Positions 26,436 through 35,831 of a DNA stretch of 64,000 nt are shown here, piece by piece (position 1 is the first letter of the stretch; each line of letters opens with the position of its first letter). This DNA comes from Silvibacterium bohemicum (GTDB taxonomy: Bacteria > Acidobacteriota > Terriglobia > Terriglobales > Acidobacteriaceae), in assembly GCF_001006305.1 (NCBI RefSeq), contig NZ_LBHJ01000001.1:806001-870000 (forward strand), given 5' to 3'. The position numbers and the translations under genes were made by a program. The notes beneath the pieces were generated by a model. That model worked only from the letters and a program-made list of their open reading frames with translations, did not search any database and was not told the origin of the DNA.

Positions 26436-29400
26436 GTGACCAGACGTTGTTTCGCCCTCGCCTTCCTGTTTTTCTTCTTTATCTCAAATAGTTTTTCCCA
26501 GAATGCGACAACCTCTCTGCGGGGCATCGTCAAAGACCCCAGCGGGGCTGTGGTGCCGGGTGCAACGGTCAGCCTGAGCAACAGCGCGACCGGCTATGCG
26601 ATTTCTGTGATGTCGAACGGCGCTGGGGAGTATCGGCTGGCACCGCTCCCCCCCGCCCAGTACACGATTACAGTTACCGCCAACGGCTTCGGCAACCAAT
26701 CGAAAATCGCAGAATTGCTGGTTGATCAGCCGGCGACCGTCGATTTCATCCTGACCGTCCAGGCGTCGCAGCAGGTCATCAATGTTTCGGCTGAGGCGCA
26801 GACCCTGAATACGACCGATGCTTCCTTGGGCGGGTCGATGGGAAATACGATGATTCAAGCGCTTCCCAGCGAAACCCGGAATGTCCCCGATCTGCTTTCC
26901 CTTCAGCCGGGGGTCTTGTATCTGGGGCCCCCCGCGAATCCCCAGGTGCAGGACAGCCGCAATGGGTCGGTGAATGGCGGCCGCTCCGACCAGGGCAACA
27001 TCACCCTCGACGGCGTGGATGACAACGATCAGATCAATGGCTACGCCTTCACCGGGGTGTTGCGCGAGACCCAGGACTCCATCGAGGAGTTTCGCGTAAC
27101 CACCGGCAATGCCAATGCTGACGCGGGGCGCTCCTCGGGCGCACAGGTCAGCCTGATTACCAAGGCGGGCACCAACAAATTTCATGGCGCCGCTTATGAA
27201 TACAATCGGCCCACGATTACCGTTGCGAACAACTGGTTTAACAAGCAGGCGGAGCTCAACAGCGGCGAATCCAATATTCCCGGCAAGTTGATTCGTAATA
27301 TCTTCGGCGCCGACCTGGGCGGTCCCATCAAGAAGGACAAGCTTTTCTTCTTTGTCAATTACGAAGCATCGAGAATCGCGGAAGATGCGCAAGTCACGCA
27401 GACTACGCCGACTGCCTCCTACCAGCAGGGTTTGTTGAATTACACCTCTGGAGGCCAGACGGTGACGCTGTCGCAGGGGCAAGTATCGCAGCTCGACGCA
27501 GCCTGCACGGCCAACGCTGTTTGCCCCTGGGGACCCGGCGCCGATCCTAATGCATTGGGATACTTTGCATCGATGCCGGCTGCGAACGGTTCGAACGAGG
27601 GAGATGGCGGTTATAACAGCGGCTCCTATTCGTTCTCGTCGCCTAATCCGGTCAGCCTGAACACCATGATTGCGAAGATCGACTACACCCCGAACGCCAA
27701 GCACCACATCTTTGTACGGGGCAATCTGCAAAAGGACACCACCGGCGAGCCGGAGCAGTTTCCCGGCCAGGGCCCTGCCTTCGTTTTTGAGGACAACACC
27801 AAGGGCATCACCGCTGGAGAGACGTGGAGTATCAACTCCAACATGGTGAACGATATTCGCTACGGATATATTCGCCAGGGAAATGGCAGCGTCGGGGTGG
27901 GAACTGGCGATTATGTCGATTTTCGCTTCCTGGCCAGCCCCACAGCGGAGACGCGAACCACAATTGCCAGCGTGCCGGTCAACAATATTGTCGACAACTT
28001 CAGCTGGAATAAAGGCAAGCACAACATACAAGTAGGGGGGAACTGGCGGCTGGTTCATCAAAACCGGATCTCCAATTTGAACTCTTTCAACGGAGCCAGC
28101 ACCAATCCCTATTGGTTCAGCTCCACTCCACCGCCACAGCCAACAGGCATCGGGGCGCCCGCAGTCGATCAAGGTTTTTCGAACTCCTACCAGATCGCCT
28201 ATTCGAATCTGGTTGGCAATGTTCCAGAAGTCACAAACCTGTACAACTACCAGATCACCAGCGCCACCTCCGGAACGCTGCTTGCGGACGGAGCTGCTCT
28301 TGATAGGCATTTCAAGGCTAATGAGTATGAGTACTACCTGCAGGACTCCTGGCGGGTGAAGTCGAATTTGACGTTGACCTTTGGCATCCGTCATTCCCTT
28401 CTTCAAACTCCATGGGAAACCAGAGGGCAGGAAGTCACCCCGACCATCGATACTCACGCCTGGTATCAGCAGCGAGAAGCCGCTGCCCTCAAGGGCCAGG
28501 TTTACGAACCGAATCTCGACTTCTCTCCGGCTGGCCCGTTTTACAACCGGCCCGGATTCTGGCCGAAATCGAAGAACAATATCGCGCCGCGTTTTGCCGT
28601 GGTCTATTCGCCCGATACCAAAACCTCGATTCGCGCTGGTGCGGGAATCTACTATGATCACTACGGCGAGAGCCTGGTCAATATTTTTGACCAGGAAGGG
28701 TCCTTTGGTATCAGCAGCCAGCTGACCAACCCTGCCGGTGTCTTCAACTATGAAAACGCTCCGCGTTATACGGGACGCAACACTATTCCGTTTAGCAACG
28801 GCGTAGGCGCCCCATCAATTACTTACCCTTATGCGCCTCCTGCCGGCGCAGACAATGGTTTTCAAATTACCTGGGGCCTGGATAGCAAGCTGAAGACGCC
28901 GTACTCGGAAGCAATTGATTTTTCCGTGCAGCGGGAGTTGCCGGCTGGCTTTACCCTGGAAACCGCCTACGTAGGCCGTTTGGGACGGCATCTGCTCCAG
29001 AGCCTGGATCTGGCTGAGCCGACCGACTTCGTCGACCCTTCCGGCGGAGGCGATTACTTTTCTGCAGGCAGTGCGCTCTCCCATTTGGTGGATGTGAACG
29101 GGGGAAACAATCTGGCCACGGTTCCGGCAATTCCATACTTTGAAAACGTGTTTCCGTTTATGGCCAACAACGCAAATGTAGCAGTCTACGACAATAACGG
29201 AAATCAGATCTACAGCGGCGCTGGTCACTCCGCAACCCAGAATATCTATACCGCAGAGTGGGCGCCTGACCGTGCTAATTTGGGCGCTACAACTGGGTTA
29301 GCCAATATCGACTTCTATTGCGACTATAGCTGCCCGGCGGGATATCAATCGAAGTTCTGGCAGCAGCAGTTTTCCTCGCTCTATGCGCTATCGACTATCG

Positions 29401-30212
29401 GCATGAGCTACTACAACGCGGGGCAGATCACCTTGCGTCATCCCAGCAGCCACGGTCTGCAGACGGACATCAGCTACACCTACTCACGTTCGATTGATAT
29501 GGGTTCCGATGCCGAACGTAATACCGAATTCACGGGCACCGGTTCTGCACTCGCCACTAACCTGTCTAAAGTTTCCAGTTCTATCTTGAATACCTGGAAA
29601 CCCTATCTAAACCGAGCTGTCTCCGACTTCGACACTACGCATCTGCTGACTGTCGACTGGGTCTATCAACTACCGGTGGGACGAGGGCAGCATTTCGCCG
29701 CAGGAGCCAACGGCATCGTCAATGGGTTCATTGGAGGATGGGAGTGGTCTGGGATCACGCGCTCGACCAGCGGCTTGCCTTTCTCTCTCTCTGAACCCGG
29801 CTTTACCACGAACTGGCAGCAGGAGAGCTATGGAGTGGTCACCACCAAGGTGCCGTTGCACCGGCACTTTGACCAGAATGGAAACCCACAATTCTTCGCC
29901 GATCCGGATTCCATCAATAATGGTCTGGCTACTGGAAGTCCGGTTCGCCTGCCGTATCCGGGCGAAGCAGGGGAACGAAACAACTTCCGCGGCGATGGAT
30001 ACTTCGATCTCGACTCAGGCTTGTCGAAGTCCTGGAAGCTTGCGGAATACGGCACACTCAAATTCGCATGGGAGGTATACAACGTGACCAACACCGTTCG
30101 GTTTGATCCCGCAAGCATCACAAACGGGCTGACCGGTGGAAGTCTCGGGGTAGCTAGTGCGCTGCTTACCACCCCGCGCCGTATGCAATTCGCACTGCGC
30201 TACGATTTTTAG
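26436..30212 (+). CDS. TonB-dependent receptor, Oar-like with carboxypeptidase-regulatory N-domain
   Basis: The 1258-residue outer-membrane protein has a signal peptide (about residues 1-22), an immunoglobulin-like carboxypeptidase-regulatory domain (about 25-110, with GIVKDPSGAVVPGATVSL), a TonB plug (about 115-240, with GSVNGGRSDQGNITLDGVDD) and a long beta-barrel that ends in the typical terminal Phe (ALRYDF). This architecture is abundant in Acidobacteriota, where such receptors are linked to uptake of plant or microbial glycans. Its place just after the hexuronate operon suggests an oligouronide or pectin fragment as ligand, but the two are separated by 406 bases and possibly by their own promoter. 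A clear terminator follows. Confidence 0.92.
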   Translation: MTRRCFALAFLFFFFISNSFSQNATTSLRGIVKDPSGAVVPGATVSLSNSATGYAISVMSNGAGEYRLAPLPPAQYTITVTANGFGNQSKIAELLVDQPATVDFILTVQASQQVINVSAEAQTLNTTDASLGGSMGNTMIQALPSETRNVPDLLSLQPGVLYLGPPANPQVQDSRNGSVNGGRSDQGNITLDGVDDNDQINGYAFTGVLRETQDSIEEFRVTTGNANADAGRSSGAQVSLITKAGTNKFHGAAYEYNRPTITVANNWFNKQAELNSGESNIPGKLIRNIFGADLGGPIKKDKLFFFVNYEASRIAEDAQVTQTTPTASYQQGLLNYTSGGQTVTLSQGQVSQLDAACTANAVCPWGPGADPNALGYFASMPAANGSNEGDGGYNSGSYSFSSPNPVSLNTMIAKIDYTPNAKHHIFVRGNLQKDTTGEPEQFPGQGPAFVFEDNTKGITAGETWSINSNMVNDIRYGYIRQGNGSVGVGTGDYVDFRFLASPTAETRTTIASVPVNNIVDNFSWNKGKHNIQVGGNWRLVHQNRISNLNSFNGASTNPYWFSSTPPPQPTGIGAPAVDQGFSNSYQIAYSNLVGNVPEVTNLYNYQITSATSGTLLADGAALDRHFKANEYEYYLQDSWRVKSNLTLTFGIRHSLLQTPWETRGQEVTPTIDTHAWYQQREAAALKGQVYEPNLDFSPAGPFYNRPGFWPKSKNNIAPRFAVVYSPDTKTSIRAGAGIYYDHYGESLVNIFDQEGSFGISSQLTNPAGVFNYENAPRYTGRNTIPFSNGVGAPSITYPYAPPAGADNGFQITWGLDSKLKTPYSEAIDFSVQRELPAGFTLETAYVGRLGRHLLQSLDLAEPTDFVDPSGGGDYFSAGSALSHLVDVNGGNNLATVPAIPYFENVFPFMANNANVAVYDNNGNQIYSGAGHSATQNIYTAEWAPDRANLGATTGLANIDFYCDYSCPAGYQSKFWQQQFSSLYALSTIGMSYYNAGQITLRHPSSHGLQTDISYTYSRSIDMGSDAERNTEFTGTGSALATNLSKVSSSILNTWKPYLNRAVSDFDTTHLLTVDWVYQLPVGRGQHFAAGANGIVNGFIGGWEWSGITRSTSGLPFSLSEPGFTTNWQQESYGVVTTKVPLHRHFDQNGNPQFFADPDSINNGLATGSPVRLPYPGEAGERNNFRGDGYFDLDSGLSKSWKLAEYGTLKFAWEVYNVTNTVRFDPASITNGLTGGSLGVASALLTTPRRMQFALRYDF

Positions 30213-30231
30213 TCTGCATAGTTTGAAATCG

Positions 30232-30269
30232 GCGCCGGAGATCTTCTTGATCTCCGGCGCTTTTCTTTT
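30232..30269 (+). terminator. Rho-independent terminator after the TonB receptor gene
   Basis: A perfect 12-base-pair stem (30232-30243 with 30249-30260) closes a five-base loop and is followed by TTTTCTTTT. It begins 20 bases after the receptor stop, which makes it a classical intrinsic terminator. Confidence 0.9.
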
Positions 30270-30547
30270 GCGGAAGCCCGATTCCAGCAAATCCAACTAC
30301 ATGTAGGCGTGCTTTTGCGGAGAATCCGGCAAAAAGAGGGAAGAAAACCCTTGGTAACCAGAATAGTTCGTGCAATGATTACCGAAGTCTCCCCCTTAGC
30401 TTTAAGTAAAAAAAATCCTGAAAACGACGATAGGACTATATCGTTCGCCAGGAAAATTGCGATTGTTTCCTCTCGGTATCAAGGAATTGAACTGGCGAGG
30501 AGCGACGCAGGGCCCGTTCGCACCATCGATCGGTAGGTTGGAGAGCC
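30270..30547 (+). other. intergenic region upstream of the 30548 gene
   Basis: Nothing coding is seen in this stretch. It is less GC-rich than its surroundings around 30400-30470 and probably holds the promoter of the next gene. GGAG stands just before the GTG start at 30548. Confidence 0.3.
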
Positions 30548-31660
30548 GTGCAAACTACAGGAAGCCTAGTTCTCTCGCGATCTGTTTGCTACGCCGTTCT
30601 CGGCGCTCTCGCGATCGGTCTCTTAGCCGCCTCGAGCGCAGGGTCCGGCGCCGACGTGTGGTCTGCTGCGCGATCGACCCTGGATACGGCTCAGGGATTT
30701 CATCTTGCACCATTGCTGGTTTCAGCCAAGGTTTCTGCGGGAGTTTTGCGCGAGCAGCTGCATAATACCTGGCTGTTTCTGTATGTCTTTCTCGTTGTGT
30801 GGATCGTGGTTTTGGCCTGGGGCCTGTTGGAACGGCGGCGCCTTGAGCTGGGAGTCGGACGTCGCGAGGTGTATTGGATGGGATGGATGAGTTTGTCGGT
30901 AGTTTCGACCGCCGTGATGTATGGGCTCGGAACCAACGGTATCGTGGCGCGCCGTTTTCCGAAGACAGTGCCCGTCTCTGATGCGCTGGCGGTTGGATTT
31001 GTCCTCGCGCTGCCCATCTTCGCGTGGAGTCGCATGCAGCAGCGCCGCGAGTTGAGCCATCAAGATGAGAGCTTGTCGCCGCGCCCCCGAGCTGGCTACA
31101 CCACGCTGCGCCTGAATGAAATCGATGCTCCGAAGCCGGCTTATGCTGGCTTGGAAGAACCCCCGCAGGAAGGACTAACCTTGTCCACTTTTCAAATGCC
31201 CTCCCCCGACACCACAGCGATTGCCAACATCGACAGATTGCTGGAGTCGACCATGCTGACCGTTTCGCCGAAGCCCGAACCGATTGCCGCCCCGGTGCAG
31301 ACAAGTCTGGCCGCAGTTCCATCGCCTGCAGTGCTGGCTGTCGAATCGATTGCTTCCTCCGCGCCTCCGGTCTCCACTAAGGAAGACTTTCGCGGCCGTC
31401 TGAATACACTGAACGAGGCGTGGCAGCGGATCGAATCGGCAGGGCTGGAGATCGATCAGTGGTTCGATGCGCAGCGTCGCGAAGCCCTCGCGCGTTTGGA
31501 GATGCACCCAGGTGCTCGCGGGACCGACGTGGCTACCTCTCCGTCAAAAGACTTTCTGAACGAGAAGCTTGCTGCGGTCGATGCGGATTGGGCAGCGATT
31601 CATGGGGCGGCTCGCGAGATCACGCGCTGGTTCGGCGATTCTCCGGTTGAGAAGAGTTAA
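30548..31660 (+). CDS. hypothetical multi-pass membrane protein with disordered C-terminus
   Basis: I do not recognise this 370-residue protein. It has an N-terminal hydrophobic segment (about residues 12-30), then further membrane segments near 74-95, 106-126 and 140-158. After the last helix comes a charged RMQQRRE stretch and about 100 residues rich in Pro, Ala and Ser that look disordered. The final 100 residues contain two similar helical segments around WQRIESAGLEIDQWFDAQRR and WAAIHGAAREITRWFGD, which look like a small internal duplication. The GTG start has a GGAG nearby. It precedes, by 28 bases, another protein of unknown function with which it probably shares a transcript. Confidence 0.7.
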   Translation: MQTTGSLVLSRSVCYAVLGALAIGLLAASSAGSGADVWSAARSTLDTAQGFHLAPLLVSAKVSAGVLREQLHNTWLFLYVFLVVWIVVLAWGLLERRRLELGVGRREVYWMGWMSLSVVSTAVMYGLGTNGIVARRFPKTVPVSDALAVGFVLALPIFAWSRMQQRRELSHQDESLSPRPRAGYTTLRLNEIDAPKPAYAGLEEPPQEGLTLSTFQMPSPDTTAIANIDRLLESTMLTVSPKPEPIAAPVQTSLAAVPSPAVLAVESIASSAPPVSTKEDFRGRLNTLNEAWQRIESAGLEIDQWFDAQRREALARLEMHPGARGTDVATSPSKDFLNEKLAAVDADWAAIHGAAREITRWFGDSPVEKS

Positions 31661-31688
31661 TAAAAATAGGCAAGAACGAGGCGGTTCC

Positions 31689-32606
31689 ATGAAGCAAAGC
31701 ATATTAAGTCGAGGAAGTGGACTTACCGGGCTCGGATGGCGTATCGGCGCTACGGCCGGACTGCTTTCGCTTTGCGTCTTGTCCACTGTGCGAGGCGCCT
31801 CCGGCGCATTCGAAGGAGCAAGCCTTCCGGTTGCAGATCTGACTGCGCAAAATGGCATGGTGACCGGAACCATGCGGCTCATGGGAAACCGGTTCCTGCT
31901 CTACAACGGGACGAAGTTGGAATCGATGGCCCAGGGCATGGAAGTGAATTTCGAGCGCGGCGGATCGATGCTGCTGTGTCCGCGCTCCCAGCTGCAGATC
32001 CTCGCCGCCAGTCAGAGCGCCGGTATGATGCTGGCCTTTCAGGCGGGCGGCGCGCAGCAGCCATTCCCGCTCAAGATGGGCGACCAGGTCATTACTCCGG
32101 ACTGGCGCGTCGAGCTCACCAGCGACAGTCGCCAGGGAGATATGGGGCTGGTGCAGGTAGTCACCAACCGGCATGGGGATCTTTGTCTGCAAGGGAGCTC
32201 GCAGCAGGGCTCCTACTTTCGCGTGAGCCAGCTCATCGGCGACGAATCGTTTCGCGTGGCGGGCGGCCAGAGCGAGCGGTTCGTCGATGGAAAGATGGAA
32301 ACCTCCGCTGAAGGATGCGGCTGCAATGCCGAATTCGCGACCAAGAGCGAGATGGCCAAAATCAATGGCCCAGATTCCACGGCCGATTCCGGACCGCCGG
32401 CGCCCCCAAACTATGCTCCCGCTGCGCGAGAGACGCTGGTCGCGGCCGCCGGTCCCGTGCCAAGAGCAGCGCCACAGCTTTCTCCGGCTGAGACGGCGGC
32501 CGCACCATCCAGGGACAATACTGCAACGGTGAAGCCGCCTCGCAAACATCCTCAGGATGTTGCCGGGTACGTAGGCTCATTCGTTCATAGGATCTTTGGC
32601 CGATAG
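31689..32606 (+). CDS. hypothetical secreted or membrane-anchored protein, weakly FecR-like
   Basis: The 305-residue protein starts with a basic stretch and one hydrophobic segment (about residues 18-40), a likely signal peptide or anchor. The body (about 45-190) is predicted to be beta-rich and contains repeated short blocks such as GMVTGTMRLMGNRFLLYNG, which weakly resemble the FecR beta-sandwich; this is not firm. A Cys-containing EGCGCN motif follows near residue 203 and the last 80 residues are Pro/Ala-rich. The ATG at 31689 is preferred because GAGG is seven bases upstream and the signal segment follows. It ends 63 bases before the convergent acyltransferase gene. Function unknown. Confidence 0.65.
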   Translation: MKQSILSRGSGLTGLGWRIGATAGLLSLCVLSTVRGASGAFEGASLPVADLTAQNGMVTGTMRLMGNRFLLYNGTKLESMAQGMEVNFERGGSMLLCPRSQLQILAASQSAGMMLAFQAGGAQQPFPLKMGDQVITPDWRVELTSDSRQGDMGLVQVVTNRHGDLCLQGSSQQGSYFRVSQLIGDESFRVAGGQSERFVDGKMETSAEGCGCNAEFATKSEMAKINGPDSTADSGPPAPPNYAPAARETLVAAAGPVPRAAPQLSPAETAAAPSRDNTATVKPPRKHPQDVAGYVGSFVHRIFGR

Positions 32607-32630
32607 ACCGATCGGTCGGCCAGACGCAGC

Positions 32631-32652
32631 GTGGCGCAATTTCCCGCGCCAC
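32631..32652. terminator. hairpin between convergent genes
   Basis: GTGGCGC (32631-32637) pairs with GCGCCAC (32646-32652) around an eight-base loop, between the stop of the plus-strand gene at 32606 and the stop of the minus-strand acyltransferase at 32670. There is no long T-tract, so it is a moderate candidate for a shared terminator. Confidence 0.4.
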
Positions 32653-32669
32653 TTCCCTGGCAGGCCGGC

Positions 32670-33272
32670 TCAACTCTGGAGCGAGTTTTTTCTTGCAGCG
32701 ATCGGTACGGCAGGCACGCCTGCTACTACAGTACCGGCGGGAACATTCCGCGTGACAACCGCATTCGCGCCGACAGTGGCTTCATCGCCGATGGTGACTC
32801 CGCCGACGACGGTGACCCCGCGGCCGATCCATACCTGATTCCCGATTGTGATGGGCTTTGCAGAATGTCCTGCATCGCGAATGCTGGCGCTCTCGCTGCG
32901 CACGTGATTGGCATCGCGGATTCCAGAGTATTCACCGATCAGAGTGCCGGCTCCGATAGTGACGCCCGACATGGCCACGATGTGCGCACCTCGCGAGATC
33001 ACGCATCCGTTTCCGATGCGGATCGCGGCGCCTTCCTGGGTCTCAAGGTGAACATCGGGATAGAAGAGAACATCCTCGCCTATTTCGATATTGCGCGTGC
33101 CGAAGACGCTGATCTTGCCGAGCAGCACCACCGATGCGGGCAGCGGACGCGAGAGGTCCGCGGAGAGTGAGGCATGGGCATAGATGCGCGACAGATTCAC
33201 GCGCAGCGGCCGACTGATTCGCAGCAGAATTGCGAGGGGCGAGCCAAGCAGGATTTTAAGCGCGCGCTTCAT
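32670..33272 (-). CDS. hexapeptide-repeat acyltransferase (left-handed beta-helix)
   Basis: The 200-residue protein shows the isoleucine-patch pattern of left-handed beta-helix acyltransferases: repeated [LIV]-G-x-x turns such as IEIGEDV, IRIGNGCVI, VTIGAGTLIG, ITIGNQVWIGRGVTVVGGVTIGDEATVGANAVV and VPAGTVVAGVPA. This is the WbbJ/Maa-like group, which O-acetylates sugars in surface polysaccharides. The ATG at 33272 is preferred to an in-frame TTG 12 bases upstream because GGGGA stands before it. It is the third gene in a minus-strand block with two glycosyltransferases, so it probably decorates the sugar they build. Confidence 0.85.
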   Translation of the reverse strand: MKRALKILLGSPLAILLRISRPLRVNLSRIYAHASLSADLSRPLPASVVLLGKISVFGTRNIEIGEDVLFYPDVHLETQEGAAIRIGNGCVISRGAHIVAMSGVTIGAGTLIGEYSGIRDANHVRSESASIRDAGHSAKPITIGNQVWIGRGVTVVGGVTIGDEATVGANAVVTRNVPAGTVVAGVPAVPIAARKNSLQS

Positions 33273-33302
33273 TGTGGTCCCCAAAAGACTGCCACGGCGA
33301 GA

Positions 33303-34307
33303 CTACCACGGCCGTGGTGGCGAGACGCGTCCGCCGCGCGTCTCCTGCCACGCCCGCTGCATGAGGACAGCCAAATTGCGATATTCCCGGGCGCGCGCCT
33401 TCCGCCGCGGATCTTTGCTGAAGGAGTTGCGCAGAGCTGTCAACCGGTAGAGAGTCTGTTCCATCGCTTTCGTGAGCCATACTTTGGCGCCGTGGTGTTT
33501 GCGATAGTAGAGCAGCGTGCTGCGCATGCGCCAAAGGACCAGCTGCGCGCCGGTCGAGGACATCTCCAGCGTCTTCACCTGGCGCGACGACTCTCCGCCG
33601 ATGTGGATGACATTAATATCCGGCCAATACCAGACCTGATAGCCGGCGGCCTTGATGCGGCGGCAGAGATCGACCTCTTCGCTGTAGAGAAAAAAAGCGG
33701 GATCGAAGAAGCCGACTTTATCCAGCACGTCAGACCGGATGATGGAGAAAGCTCCGGGAACCCAGTCGACTTCGCTGGGGACGGACTGATCTGCCCAGGT
33801 GCAATCGAAATATCCGAAGACGCGCGATTTTGGATAACGAGCGGCAAGACCGGTCATGACGCTGAGGTCGCTCAGCAGACCGGGAAACATGCGCGCCGAG
33901 GGCTGCCAGGAGAAATCGCGTCCGACCAGCTTGCCTCCCGCGAGACCTGCTCTGGGGTTTTCGTCCATGTGCCGAACGGCGAGGCGCAATGAGTCGGGGC
34001 ACAGAAAGGCATCGGAGTTAAGGAGCACAATGTATCGCCCCCGGGAACCTTCGAGAGCAGCGTTGTTGGCAGCTCCAAAACCGAGATTGACGTGACTGCG
34101 GACCAGGCGCACATGGGGGAAGTCCCGCTCGACCATCTCCGGTGATCCATCGACGGAGTTGTTGTCGAGAATCGAGATCTCAACATTGAGACCGGCCGAT
34201 TCTCGCTCGATTGACTCCAGGCACTCGCGCAGCACAACACGGGTGTTGAACGAGACGATCAGGATCGAGACATCGGGCTGCAAAGACTCCGAGAGCGCAT
34301 CGACCAT
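33303..34307 (-). CDS. glycosyltransferase family 2 (rhamnosyltransferase-like)
   Basis: The 334-residue protein has a GT-A fold: it opens with VSILIVSFNTRVVLRECLES near residue 12, has ILDNNSVDGSPE near residue 45, LGFGAANNAAL near residue 75 and the metal-binding LLNSDAFLCPD near residue 95. A middle segment ALFSEEVD-like (FLYSEEVDLCRRI) matches the rhamnosyl-transferase subgroup of GT2. The basic C-terminus (about residues 270-334) may bind the membrane. It starts three bases after the stop of the upstream GT4 gene, so the two are almost certainly in one transcript. Donor and acceptor sugars cannot be read from sequence. Confidence 0.9.
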   Translation of the reverse strand: MVDALSESLQPDVSILIVSFNTRVVLRECLESIERESAGLNVEISILDNNSVDGSPEMVERDFPHVRLVRSHVNLGFGAANNAALEGSRGRYIVLLNSDAFLCPDSLRLAVRHMDENPRAGLAGGKLVGRDFSWQPSARMFPGLLSDLSVMTGLAARYPKSRVFGYFDCTWADQSVPSEVDWVPGAFSIIRSDVLDKVGFFDPAFFLYSEEVDLCRRIKAAGYQVWYWPDINVIHIGGESSRQVKTLEMSSTGAQLVLWRMRSTLLYYRKHHGAKVWLTKAMEQTLYRLTALRNSFSKDPRRKARAREYRNLAVLMQRAWQETRGGRVSPPRPW

Positions 34308-34310
34308 CGG

Positions 34311-35597
34311 TCAGGCATTCCTCTCAGCCAGGCACTTCTGGAAGGTCACAGCTAATTTTTCAATATTTGTATGTAAATTGTAACAGTTTTTGACCTTTTT
34401 TCGCGCCGCGGCGCCAAGTTTGCGGCGTAGTTCGCTAGACTGGAGAAGACGCTCGAGAGCGTTGGCGAGCGCATCGTCAGACGAGGCCGGAACTAAAATT
34501 CCTTCCACCTCATTCTCTATCAATTCAGGAATACCAGCGATCTGGGTACTGACGCAGGGTATCTCCATGGCCATAGCTTCCATCAGGGCAACGGGCACTC
34601 CTTCGGCGAAGCTGGGGAGGGCGAAGATGTCCGCGGAGGCAAGCCTGGAGCGGGTTTGATCGTGATTGAGGGCTCCCAGGAAAGTTACCGACTCATGCAT
34701 CCGCTGCTCGGCGACGAACTGCTCGAGTAGTTTGCGGTCAGCGCCATCACCAATGAATGTGAGATGAACGGAGTGTCCCTTTTCCAATAATTTTTTGAAA
34801 GCCAACAGTAGAATCAGCTGTCCCTTCGCTGGAGTCAGCCGCCCTACTGAAAAAATCTCGAGCGTGCTGCGAGTGGCTTGAGGTGCAGGCTGAAACTGCT
34901 CCGTATCTACACCTAACGGCACGACGTGCAAATTTTTCCATTGCGGAGGCGGACAATATTTCATAACCTGACTACGGCAGAAGTTACTGATGCAGAAGAT
35001 AAACTTCGCGTCCCGAAACTTCTTCGCCAAATAGAATTCCTCCACGTCATAAAACTCTTCGGGCCCATGAATGGTGAGTGAATAGGAGAACCGCCAGGCA
35101 TGCGCAGCCAAGAAGCCTACCGTGGCCACCGGGCCGCCAAAATGCACATGCAGGTGATCCAGTTTGGATCGCTTCATCCACGCACCGAGCAGTAGAGCTT
35201 CGATCAAGTAAAGAAAGTGAAAGAAGTGCCGATAGAGATCCCACGTGCCTAACTTGATTGCCGCGATAATTCCTCGCAGGCAGACGTCAGGGTGTAGGAA
35301 GAGCACCGCAAACAACGTGCTGACAATTTCCCAATAGTTGACACTCTTTACGTAATAAGTGCTACGAGCTTCTTCTGCTTCCCCAGCAGTGAGCTGACTA
35401 AGAGGCCGGTCGGGTGAATTGATCGAGCAAGTTCTAATTTGGAAACCCAATTGCTTCAGGCCAAGTACTTCCTTCAAGAAGAAGGTGTGCGAGATCGCCG
35501 GATATTGGCTTAGAACATAAGCAATCCGTCGCTTTCCTGTATTTTCGTCTGCTTGGGTAATACGATTCACGCTTTCAGCCTTAGGAATTATTTTCAC
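34311..35597 (-). CDS. glycosyltransferase family 4 (WcaL/colanic-acid type)
   Basis: The 428-residue protein is a GT-B glycosyltransferase. The N-terminal acceptor domain starts with IAYVLSQYPAISHTFFLKEV near residue 25, typical of the WcaL/AmsK branch; the C-terminal donor domain holds VGRLTPAKGQLILLLAF near residue 250 and the nucleotide-sugar motif FALPSFAEGVPVALMEAMAM near residue 330, including the two conserved Glu residues. The start is a GTG without a clear ribosome site. It leads a three-gene minus-strand operon (GT4, GT2, acyltransferase) and is divergent from the giant lectin-repeat protein, with a 234-base promoter region between them. Confidence 0.9.
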   Translation of the reverse strand: MKIIPKAESVNRITQADENTGKRRIAYVLSQYPAISHTFFLKEVLGLKQLGFQIRTCSINSPDRPLSQLTAGEAEEARSTYYVKSVNYWEIVSTLFAVLFLHPDVCLRGIIAAIKLGTWDLYRHFFHFLYLIEALLLGAWMKRSKLDHLHVHFGGPVATVGFLAAHAWRFSYSLTIHGPEEFYDVEEFYLAKKFRDAKFIFCISNFCRSQVMKYCPPPQWKNLHVVPLGVDTEQFQPAPQATRSTLEIFSVGRLTPAKGQLILLLAFKKLLEKGHSVHLTFIGDGADRKLLEQFVAEQRMHESVTFLGALNHDQTRSRLASADIFALPSFAEGVPVALMEAMAMEIPCVSTQIAGIPELIENEVEGILVPASSDDALANALERLLQSSELRRKLGAAARKKVKNCYNLHTNIEKLAVTFQKCLAERNA

Positions 35598-35831
35598 GCA
35601 CGTAGGTAATGTTGACCAAAGGGGAATGTTTCGTTATCAAAGCTAAAGAGAACGATGATTGTTAAGAACGTTAATCTTCGGAAACAAAAAAGAGAAGGCT
35701 AGACCTTCCGACTCAAACAGCAGTTCCAGATTCAAGAAGCCTCCCCATTCAGATCTACAGCAGTTACATTTTCGACTACTAAACAATTGATTGACTATTT
35801 CCTCCTGCGCACAAACCAAGGAGTGTTTTCG
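35598..35831. promoter_or_regulatory. divergent promoter region between GT4 gene and giant secreted protein gene
   Basis: This 234-base stretch separates two divergent genes and is clearly richer in A and T than the flanking coding sequence. It must hold promoters for both. AAGGAG stands eight bases before the ATG at 35832. I see no sharp operator. Confidence 0.4.

Noticed and set aside
26484-28661. 725-codon open frame opposite the TonB receptor
   Set aside because: Arg/Val/Gly-rich translation without a domain or ribosome site; the receptor on the other strand is complete.
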